From Pacificitalea sp040119125 (GTDB lineage Bacteria; Pseudomonadota; Alphaproteobacteria; Rhodobacterales; Rhodobacteraceae): 64,000 nucleotides of DNA. Of this stretch, positions 46,365 to 53,179 are shown piece after piece. Both the position numbers and the translations under genes were made by a program. The DNA lies in NCBI GenBank assembly GCA_040119125.1, contig JBEDTR010000016.1:62001-126000 (forward strand), given 5' to 3'. Below the pieces are notes generated by a model, which did not search any database, was not told where the DNA came from, and worked only from the letters and a program-made list of their open reading frames with translations. Numbering within the stretch: the first letter of the stretch is position 1; each line of letters begins with the position of its first letter.

Positions 46365-46393
46365 CTGACGGTTGAATGACGAACGTGCGACAG
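46365..46393 (-). promoter_or_regulatory. Pho-box-like array upstream of phoX
   Basis: On the minus strand three heptamers, CTGTCGC, TCGTCAT and CCGTCAG, repeat exactly every 11 bp. All share the GTC core of the PhoB heptamer CTGTCAT. The spacing (7 bases plus 4) is that of tandem Pho boxes. Confidence 0.6.
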
Positions 46394-46575
46394 AAAGGTA
46401 AAGACTGACCGGATGCCATGAGGTCTGGAAACAGAACGGCCCCCGCGACCGAGGGGCAATGGCGAAAGAAACCTGCGGGGCCAAACCTTGGACCTTGAGG
46501 CCTAGACTACTCGTGCAGCGGAGTGACGCGCCATGCGCGGTTCCGCGATATCAGACAGGACTGTAAGGACGCATT

Positions 46576-46989
46576 ATGACCCAACTGAAAGTCACCATCG
46601 CCGGCATCGACTTCGACGCGCGATTTGAAGAGGCCGCGGCGCCGAGAACCGTCGCGGCGTTTCGCGCGCAGATGCCCTATGTCAGCAAGGTGGTGCATGT
46701 CCGCTGGAGCGGCGAGGGCGTATGGATTCCGCTGGGCGAGACCGACTTCGGCGTTACTTACGAAAACCACACCAGCTATCCGGCGCCGGGCCAATTCATC
46801 CTCTATCCGGGCGGCATTTCCGAGACCGAGATCCTGCTGGCCTATGGCGGCGTGCACTTCGCGTCGAAGATGGGGCAACTGGCGGGTAATCATTTCATCA
46901 CGCTGACATCGAACCTCGATAAACTGGCCGAGATCGGACCCAAAGTGCTGTGGGACGGTGCGCAGGACATCCGGTTCGAGTTGGTCTGA
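46576..46989 (+). CDS. DUF3830-like, cyclophilin-fold protein
   Basis: A 137-residue soluble protein, probably of the DUF3830/cyclophilin-like group. It starts LKVTIAGIDFDARFEEAAAPRTVAAFRAQMPY, and HVRWSGEGVWIPLG plus HTSYPAPGQFILYPGGISETEILLAYG match that pattern. No catalytic role is established for the family. It is divergent from phoX, with 288 bases between the two start codons, so the Pho-box region could affect it too. The next gene is convergent. Confidence 0.75.
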   Translation: MTQLKVTIAGIDFDARFEEAAAPRTVAAFRAQMPYVSKVVHVRWSGEGVWIPLGETDFGVTYENHTSYPAPGQFILYPGGISETEILLAYGGVHFASKMGQLAGNHFITLTSNLDKLAEIGPKVLWDGAQDIRFELV

Positions 46990-47107
46990 CCCCGTATGCC
47001 GCGAGACCCCGCTGCGCGATGGGGGGGCGGCTAGACCCGGCGCAGGGCATTGCAGGTTGGGTTCGGGGCCTGATGTGTGCCCCGTCAGGGGGGGCGTTAG
47101 TCAGCCG

Positions 47108-48133
47108 TCACTCTGGCATGGCGCGGGCTTGGGCCTCGGTGCGCGCGGCATCTGCGATGCGTTCCAGCCATTGGCTTAGCGGTGCGGTCAGCCGGTCGCG
47201 CGTGGCCAGATCAGCTGCATTCTCCGCGCAGGCGGCCAGCAGCATGGGATCGGTGCCGATCCGGTCGTAGCGCCGCGCCCGGTCGGGGTCGAACCATCCA
47301 TGCCGGTCGCGCTGGGCGATGATCAATCGGCAGCGCTGCACCGCATGCAGCACCGAAAAGCGCAAAAACAGCGGCAAGGCGCGTGGAGTCACAAAGCCCG
47401 TCGCATTGAGGATGTCGAGTGATCGCGCCGCTGGAATGGGCCAGAATTCATCGGCCACCAGAAACGCGGCATCCTCGACCCCGCCGCGGCGGCCGTAATC
47501 CTCCCAATCGAACCAGATCACCCGGCCATCATCGGATAGGGCGGCATTGCCGGGGCGCGCATCCCACTTGATGAAGGCCAAGGGCAGGCTGGTCATGCCG
47601 CTTGCCAATGCCTCGGCATCATAGGCGGGCGCGGGGCGGTGCAGCTGCGCGCCCAGCAGGCGCGGCCCCTCGGCAAACCGGCTGAGCCACCCCGGACCAT
47701 TCGCGATGGGCGACAGGCCTGCAAGAAACCCGTTGCCGCGGGCAAGAGCCTTGAGCCTCAGCAGGCTTTCACAGGCAACGGCGGCCAGATCGTCGCGCGC
47801 CGCGCCGTCGCGGCGCAGCAAGGCGCTGGTCAGGCGGCGGCTGCCCGCATCGGACTGAAAGCTCCAACCATCGCATTGGCCCAAAGGACGCGGCACGTCG
47901 GCGCCTGCCTCCGTGAGATGCGTCAGCAAGGCGACTTCTCGGGCGCGCCGGTCCGGATCGGCCCGCCAGGAGGCGATGACGGTGTGATCGTCGAAATGCA
48001 CCCGCAGACTGGCCCGCCGTGCGCCGCCGGGGCCGGTGATCCGTTCGACCGGGCGACCAAACAGGGTCTCCGCCGCGCGCGCAGCGGTATCGGCGCCGGG
48101 AGGTCCGTCATTTGGGGGGACAGGAACGCTCAT
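47108..48133 (-). CDS. Aminoglycoside phosphotransferase-fold kinase-like protein
   Basis: A protein of 341 residues from the ATG at 48131-48133; ATG 48157 (eight residues longer) cannot be excluded, as neither has a strong ribosome-binding site. It has the APH-type fold: a glycine-containing N-lobe (RITGPGGARRASLRVHFDDHTVIASWR) and a catalytic loop FIKWDARPGNAALSDDGRVIWFDWEDYGRRGG with the Asp of xxWDxRPxN and the metal-binding Asp of WFDWED. It phosphorylates an unknown small molecule; there is no evidence for antibiotic resistance. It stands alone. Confidence 0.8.
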   Translation of the reverse strand: MSVPVPPNDGPPGADTAARAAETLFGRPVERITGPGGARRASLRVHFDDHTVIASWRADPDRRAREVALLTHLTEAGADVPRPLGQCDGWSFQSDAGSRRLTSALLRRDGAARDDLAAVACESLLRLKALARGNGFLAGLSPIANGPGWLSRFAEGPRLLGAQLHRPAPAYDAEALASGMTSLPLAFIKWDARPGNAALSDDGRVIWFDWEDYGRRGGVEDAAFLVADEFWPIPAARSLDILNATGFVTPRALPLFLRFSVLHAVQRCRLIIAQRDRHGWFDPDRARRYDRIGTDPMLLAACAENAADLATRDRLTAPLSQWLERIADAARTEAQARAMPE

Positions 48134-48580
48134 AGCCGGGCTGCCAGCGCTAGGCATTCGGGCCCGAAGTCTGGCAGAGTGCATCGCAAGCCTTCCCACG
48201 CTGGAATGCAACTTGATTCGCGCCGAATACACTCTAAAGATGTAACGATTTCAGTCACTCGCATATTGTTAGCGCATTTCTGGAAACTGTTTGGTTCGAT
48301 TGCAGAAATAATTCATCGACGTTCCCACGGCTAATCTGACCCGAGCGTCGCGGAATACTGTCACAATACAGCATCCTAGGCCAGTCAGCGCTGCGCAGAT
48401 CACAATCGCGCGCCCCGACTCGCGCCGCTGTGACCGGGGCGTCAGCGGGTAAGCTGTTTCTCGCCTTCTAAGAAATGCGATATAAATCAAACTGATATTT
48501 TGCGTTCACACCGGGGGGAGCGGCGCAGAAGCGAACTCCACGACCTGGATGCGCTGCATGTTCAGGCTGCCAAGGAAAGC
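48134..48580. other. Intergenic promoter region of divergent genes
   Basis: About 450 bases between the kinase-like gene and the RTX/Hint gene, with an AT-richer middle (around 48235-48320) fitting divergent promoters. A short dyad CTGT-CACAAT-ACAG lies near 48358-48371. No gene is supported. The ribosome-binding site of the RTX gene (AAGGAAA) is at its right end. Confidence 0.5.
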
Positions 48581-50413
48581 ATGATGGCTGATTTCAAAGG
48601 TGACTCGAACGATAACGAGATCAACGGCACGAATGAAGACGATAAAATTTCGGGTGGTGCCGGCAATGACACGCTGCGTGGTCGAGACGGCCATGACGAG
48701 ATTGACGGCGACGACGGTGACGACCTGATCTACGGCGGCAACGGCGACGATACGCTCGATGGTGGGCGGGGTCGCGATACGATCTATGGCGGTGAGGGCA
48801 ACGACACCATCACCGGCGGATCGGGTTCCGGCTCCAGCGGATCAGGCTCCGGCAGTTCCCACTCCGACGCCGATGATGACATGCTCTACGGCGAAGGCGG
48901 TCAGGATAATATTTCCGGCGGCGGCGGCGATGACCTGCTCGACGGGGGAGAGGGCGACGATACCCTCGACGGCGGCTCCGGCGATGACACGCTCTATGGG
49001 GGCGGTGGTCAGGACGAGCTTGACGGCGGCAAGGGCAATGACATGCTCGACGGCGGTCAGGGCGATGACACCCTCGACGGCGGCTCCGGCAATGATACGC
49101 TTTATGGTGGTCAGGGTCAGGACGAGATCTATGGCGGCAAGGGCAACGACACCGCCTATGGCGATGACGGTGACGACACGATCTACGGCGGCACCGGCGA
49201 TGATCGGCTGTTTGGCGGTCAGGGTCAGGACAAGCTCTACGGCGGCAAGGGCGACGATGTCCTCGCGGGCGGTGACGGCGACGACACGCTCGAAGGCGGC
49301 ACCGGCGATGACGTGCTGGCGGGCAACGCCAATAATGACACGCTGCGTGGCGGCAAGGGTGACGACATCCTGTGCGGCGATGACGGCGACGATAAGCTTT
49401 ATGGCGGGACGGGGAACGACCAGCTCTACGGCGGCGCCGGCAATGACATCATGTATGGCGGCAAAAATGGGTCTGGGACGGGCTCAGGTTCCTCCATCGG
49501 CGGCGACTCCTTCTATGTCGGCCGTCAGGGCGGCGGCGTGGACACGGTCTATGGCGGCGATGGCGGGTCCAAGGGCGGGTCTGCCTCCGGTCAGGATCTG
49601 AACGACGTTCTCTACGTCGAGGGCCCGGTGCGGGTGACGCTGGAAAGCGGTGAGACATTCACCCTGTCGCCCGGTGAGATGCGTCAGATCGTCGACGAAG
49701 ACGACCATATCGACGATGACCTGCAAGATGGCGGCTACGCCACGTTGGATGACGGCACGCGCGTCAATTTTCAGGATATCGGTGCAATCCGCTCGGTCGA
49801 AAATATCGAGCGCCCCGAGCAGTGCATCTGCTTCACCCCCGGCGCGCAGATCGCCACCGCCCGCGGGCTGGTGCCCGTCGAGACGCTGAAGCAGGGCGAC
49901 CGGGTGCTGACCCGCGATAACGGGTTCCAGACGATTTCCTGGACTGGCGCGCGGCAGCTCTCTGCGGAGGAACTCGCGCAAAACGAGCAACTGCGCCCTG
50001 TTTTGATCCGGGCTGGGTCAATCGGGCCGAACTGTCCCGAAGTCGACATGCTGGTCTCGCCCAGCCACCGCATGCTGGTCACCGGCAATCGGGCCGAGTT
50101 GCTGATGGAGCATCGCGAAGTTCTGGTCTCCGCCAAGCATATGGTCAGCCAAGAGGGCATCGATAAGGTCCAGCCGGCCCGCGGTGTCACCTATGTCCAT
50201 ATCATGTGTGAGCAGCACGAGGTGATCATGGCCGATGGCGCATGGACCGAAAGCTTCCAGCCGGGGGATTACTCGCTGGACGGGCTTGGCCAGCCGCAGC
50301 GCGAGGAGATCTTTGCGCTGTTCCCTGAGCTACGGACCACCCGCGGAACCGAGGCATTTTCCGCCTCGCGCATGGTGGCCAAGAAGCACGAAGCCCGCCT
50401 GCTGTTGGGCTGA
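48581..50413 (+). CDS. RTX repeat protein with C-terminal Hint domain
   Basis: A 610-residue protein whose first ~330 residues are about 28 glycine/aspartate nonapeptides (GGxGxDxLx), the calcium-binding RTX roll, broken by a Gly/Ser linker (GSGSGSSGSGSGSSHSD). After a linker, a Hint_2-type domain starts at CFTPGAQIATARGLVPVETLKQGDRVLT (about 430) and includes SPSHRMLV with the conserved His. RTX proteins are exported unfolded by type I secretion and fold outside in calcium; Hint domains can self-cleave. The ATG at 48581 follows AAGGAAA. No secretion genes are nearby, so export would rely on a system elsewhere. Function (adhesin, matrix or cleaved surface protein) is unknown. Confidence 0.9.
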   Translation: MMADFKGDSNDNEINGTNEDDKISGGAGNDTLRGRDGHDEIDGDDGDDLIYGGNGDDTLDGGRGRDTIYGGEGNDTITGGSGSGSSGSGSGSSHSDADDDMLYGEGGQDNISGGGGDDLLDGGEGDDTLDGGSGDDTLYGGGGQDELDGGKGNDMLDGGQGDDTLDGGSGNDTLYGGQGQDEIYGGKGNDTAYGDDGDDTIYGGTGDDRLFGGQGQDKLYGGKGDDVLAGGDGDDTLEGGTGDDVLAGNANNDTLRGGKGDDILCGDDGDDKLYGGTGNDQLYGGAGNDIMYGGKNGSGTGSGSSIGGDSFYVGRQGGGVDTVYGGDGGSKGGSASGQDLNDVLYVEGPVRVTLESGETFTLSPGEMRQIVDEDDHIDDDLQDGGYATLDDGTRVNFQDIGAIRSVENIERPEQCICFTPGAQIATARGLVPVETLKQGDRVLTRDNGFQTISWTGARQLSAEELAQNEQLRPVLIRAGSIGPNCPEVDMLVSPSHRMLVTGNRAELLMEHREVLVSAKHMVSQEGIDKVQPARGVTYVHIMCEQHEVIMADGAWTESFQPGDYSLDGLGQPQREEIFALFPELRTTRGTEAFSASRMVAKKHEARLLLG

Positions 50414-50421
50414 TTGATCGG

Positions 50422-50458
50422 GCCGGATCGCGTGGGCTTACGGGGCCTCAGCGATCCG
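50422..50458. terminator. Terminator hairpin between convergent RTX and regulator genes
   Basis: Nine-bp stem CCGGATCGC / GCGATCCGG with a 19-base loop, 8 bases after the RTX stop and overlapping the last codons of the convergent regulator gene. It probably ends RTX transcription. Confidence 0.5.
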
Positions 50459-51484
50459 GTCCTTTCCATCCGACATGTTTACTGGCGCATCGACCCCGGC
50501 GCGGTAATCGCCGGGTGTCATGCCTTCATGCCGTCGAAACACCCGCGCCAGATGCGGCATGTCGCAAAATCCGGTGGCCTGCGCGATTGCGGTGACGCTG
50601 CGCCGACTGTGCCGCAGCAGATGCCGCGCCTGTGCCAGCCGCAGCAGCATCCCGGCCTGCGCCGGTGACATGCCGAGCGCGGCGCGAAAATGCCGCTCCA
50701 ACCGCCGTCGCGTGACGCCTATGCTCTCCGCCAGCGTCGCCACCGTCACCGGCGCGTCGAGGCTGTCTTGCATTCGCAGCAGCGCGCGTCGCACCAGCGG
50801 ATCGTTGCAGCGCAGGGTCAGGGGCAGGGCAGGCTGTGGCTCCTGTCCGGGATCGTTATCGGTGGTCGCAGGCTCCACCAGCATGATGTTCAGGCTTTTA
50901 TGGGCAGCCGACGATCCCACATGCCGGTCCACCAACCACGCGGCCAGATGCGCCGCGCCGACACCACCCGCACAGGTCAGCCGGTCGCGGTCCACGACGA
51001 AAATGCGGTCGCTGATCGGGTGCAGCCCGCCATCACGCGCCGCAAAATCATTGTGGTGAAACCAACTGACGCAGCAGCGATACCCGTCCATCAGCCCGGC
51101 ATCATGCAAAATGAACGCCCCGGTGCACAGGCCGATCAGCGGGATGCCCGCGCGGGCGGCACGGTGGAGGTAGGCCAGTTGCGCAGGTGCCAGCGGCTGT
51201 GGCGCGCCCAGCAATCCGCCCACAACGGCGATGTAGTCATACTCCGCCGGATCGCTCAGCCGCGCATCGGGGGTCACGCTGATCCCGCTGGAGGATGGAA
51301 CCGGCGTCGCATCCGCCGCCAACACATGCCAGTCACAGCGGATTGGACGGGATTGATCGCCCTCATCCGCCGCAAGACGCAACACATCCACGAAATTGCC
51401 AAACGCCGACAGGGTGAATCGCCGGGCCAGCAGAAGGCCGATGCGCAGCTGCGGGGGGCGGGAGGAAACGGGGTGCGGTATCAT
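50438..51484 (-). CDS. GlxA-family AraC-type regulator (GbdR-like)
   Basis: A 348-residue regulator from the ATG at 51482-51484. Residues ~10-200 form a DJ-1/PfpI-like domain (LRIGLLLARRFTLSAFGNFVDVLRLAADE, GIPLIGLCTGAFILHDAGLMDGYRC). Residues ~225-330 form an AraC double HTH (VTVATLAESIGVTRRRLERHFRAALGMSPAQ, SVTAIAQATGFCDMPHLARVFRRHEGMTPGDYR). Such regulators, for example GbdR, activate glycine betaine, dimethylglycine and sarcosine catabolism. It is divergent from soxBDAG with a 110-base gap, so it is the likely activator of that operon. Confidence 0.9.
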   Translation of the reverse strand: MIPHPVSSRPPQLRIGLLLARRFTLSAFGNFVDVLRLAADEGDQSRPIRCDWHVLAADATPVPSSSGISVTPDARLSDPAEYDYIAVVGGLLGAPQPLAPAQLAYLHRAARAGIPLIGLCTGAFILHDAGLMDGYRCCVSWFHHNDFAARDGGLHPISDRIFVVDRDRLTCAGGVGAAHLAAWLVDRHVGSSAAHKSLNIMLVEPATTDNDPGQEPQPALPLTLRCNDPLVRRALLRMQDSLDAPVTVATLAESIGVTRRRLERHFRAALGMSPAQAGMLLRLAQARHLLRHSRRSVTAIAQATGFCDMPHLARVFRRHEGMTPGDYRAGVDAPVNMSDGKDRIAEAP

Positions 51485-51499
51485 GGGGAGCGGCCAAGC

Positions 51500-51532
51500 T
51501 GTCGTATATATGCCGCGAGAGTGTCGCAAATA
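51500..51532. promoter_or_regulatory. Candidate AraC-type operator in the sox promoter region
   Basis: Direct repeat TGTCGTATATA / TGTCGCAAATA, matching at 9 of 11 positions, with a 22-bp period. Direct repeats about two helical turns apart are typical AraC/XylS sites. It lies between the GbdR-like regulator and soxB. Confidence 0.4.
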
Positions 51533-51594
51533 TCCACGTCAGACAAGCCGCCCTCCGCTAATGCTGAACCAGTGCTAGAGACAGGACGGCCCGC

Positions 51595-52848
51595 ATGACC
51601 CATTTCTCCGCGCTATCGCTGCTGCGCCACGCGTTTAACCGGAACAAGGGCTGGACCAGCCAGTGGCCAGACGCGCAGCCCAAGGCCGAATATGATGTGG
51701 TGATCGTGGGCGCGGGGGGGCACGGGCTTGGCGCGGCCTATTACCTTGCGCGCGAGCACGGGATCACCAATGTCGCCGTGATCGACAAGGGTTGGCTTGG
51801 TGGCGGCAATACCGGGCGCAACACCACGATCATCCGCTCCAATTACCTCTATGACGAAAGCGCGCGCCTTTACGATCATGCCGTCGATCTATGGGATGGT
51901 TTGGCGCAGGAGCTGAACTACAACGTCATGTTTTCCAAGCGCGGCGTGATGATGCTGGCGCATACCGTGCATGATGTGCAGAGCTCTCAGCGGCATGTGC
52001 ATTCCAATCGCCTCAACGGGGTCGACAATGCATGGCTGACGCCGGAGCAGGCGCAGGCATTCTGTCCGCCGCTCGATATCTCCCCCCATGCGCGCTACCC
52101 GGTTCTGGGCGCGGCGTTGCAACGGCGCGCCGGGACCGCGCGCCATGATGCGGTGGCGTGGGGCTATGCCCGCGCAGCGGCGGCGCGGGGCGTCGATATC
52201 ATCCAGAATTGCCCGGTAACGGCGATCCGCCGCGGCGCGGACGGCGCGGTAAGGGGCGTGGAGACCGCGCGTGGCGTGATCCGCGCGCGCAAGGTCGCCG
52301 TGGCGGCGGCAGGCCATACCTCCGTCGTGATGGATAGTGCGGGCCTGCGCCTGCCGTTGGAAAGCTTCCCCCTGCAGGCGCTGGTGTCGGAGCCGGTAAA
52401 GCCGGTCTTTCCCTGCGTGGTGATGTCGAATGCGGTGCATGCCTATATCAGTCAATCCGATAAGGGCGAGCTGGTGATCGGCTCGGGCACCGATCAATAT
52501 ACCAGCTATTCCCAACGTGGCGGTCTGCCGTTGATCGAGCATACGCTGGCCTCGATCTGCGAGATATTTCCGCTGTTTACCCGGATGCGGATGTTGCGCA
52601 AATGGGGCGGGATCGTGGATGTGACGCCTGACCGCTCTCCCATTCTGGGCAAGACGCCGGTGCCGGGGCTTTACGTCAATTGCGGCTGGGGCACGGGCGG
52701 GTTCAAAGCGACACCCGGCGCGGCGCATCTGCTGGCCCATACCATCGCGCGCGATGCGCCCCATCCCATCAACGCGCCCTTCACCCTCGACCGGTTCCGC
52801 ACCGGCCGCCTGATCGACGAAGCCGCTGCTGCTGCCGTCGCTCATTGA
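51595..52848 (+). CDS. soxB: Sarcosine oxidase, beta subunit
   Basis: A 417-residue flavoprotein of the heterotetrameric enzyme that oxidatively demethylates sarcosine to glycine, H2O2 and a one-carbon unit passed to tetrahydrofolate. The FAD-binding glycine motif is VIVGAGGHGLGAAYYLA (about 36-52). His184 in TARHDAVAW corresponds to the region where FMN is covalently held in this family. The C-terminal VNCGWGTGGFKATPGAAHLLA also fits the family. It heads the soxBDAG operon. Confidence 0.95.
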   Translation: MTHFSALSLLRHAFNRNKGWTSQWPDAQPKAEYDVVIVGAGGHGLGAAYYLAREHGITNVAVIDKGWLGGGNTGRNTTIIRSNYLYDESARLYDHAVDLWDGLAQELNYNVMFSKRGVMMLAHTVHDVQSSQRHVHSNRLNGVDNAWLTPEQAQAFCPPLDISPHARYPVLGAALQRRAGTARHDAVAWGYARAAAARGVDIIQNCPVTAIRRGADGAVRGVETARGVIRARKVAVAAAGHTSVVMDSAGLRLPLESFPLQALVSEPVKPVFPCVVMSNAVHAYISQSDKGELVIGSGTDQYTSYSQRGGLPLIEHTLASICEIFPLFTRMRMLRKWGGIVDVTPDRSPILGKTPVPGLYVNCGWGTGGFKATPGAAHLLAHTIARDAPHPINAPFTLDRFRTGRLIDEAAAAAVAH

Positions 52849-52873
52849 CGCGCCCAAGCCCGAAAGCCTGCCC

Positions 52874-53179
52874 ATGCTGCTGATCCACTGCCCCCACTGC
52901 AATGAGGCCCTGCCGGAGCTGGAATTCACCTATGCCGGTGAGGCTCATCTTCTGCGCCCTGCTGACCCCGCCGCGCTAAGCGATGCGGAATGGGCCGATT
53001 ACCTGTTCAACCGCCGCAATGCCCGCGGCCCGCATCATGAGCGCTGGCGTCACAGTCACGGCTGTGCGCGGTATTTCAACGCCTTGCGCGATACGGTCAG
53101 CGACCGGTTCCTGGTGACCTATAAGGTCGGGGAACCCGCGCCGGACCCTGCCGCATTTCAGCCGGAGGCAGGCGCATGA
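52874..53179 (+). CDS. soxD: Sarcosine oxidase, delta subunit
   Basis: A 101-residue zinc-binding small subunit. The zinc ligands are likely Cys6 and Cys9 (HCPHC) with the later His/Cys pair in RHSHGCARYFN. Family sequence EWADYLFNRRNARGPHHERWRHS is clear. It overlaps the start of soxA by 4 bases. Confidence 0.95.
   Translation: MLLIHCPHCNEALPELEFTYAGEAHLLRPADPAALSDAEWADYLFNRRNARGPHHERWRHSHGCARYFNALRDTVSDRFLVTYKVGEPAPDPAAFQPEAGA

Noticed and set aside
44494..46368. Open frame of about 620 codons opposite phoX
   Set aside because: Antisense shadow of phoX; the phoX frame carries a Tat signal and family motifs, while this one has none.
47108..48133. Aminoglycoside resistance gene
   Set aside because: Only the general phosphotransferase fold is seen; many such proteins have metabolic substrates and there is no resistance or mobile context.
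48643..49470. Possible DNA tandem-repeat array or CRISPR-like region
   Set aside because: The repetitiveness comes from codons of RTX nonapeptides inside a coding gene; there are no identical repeats with unique spacers.
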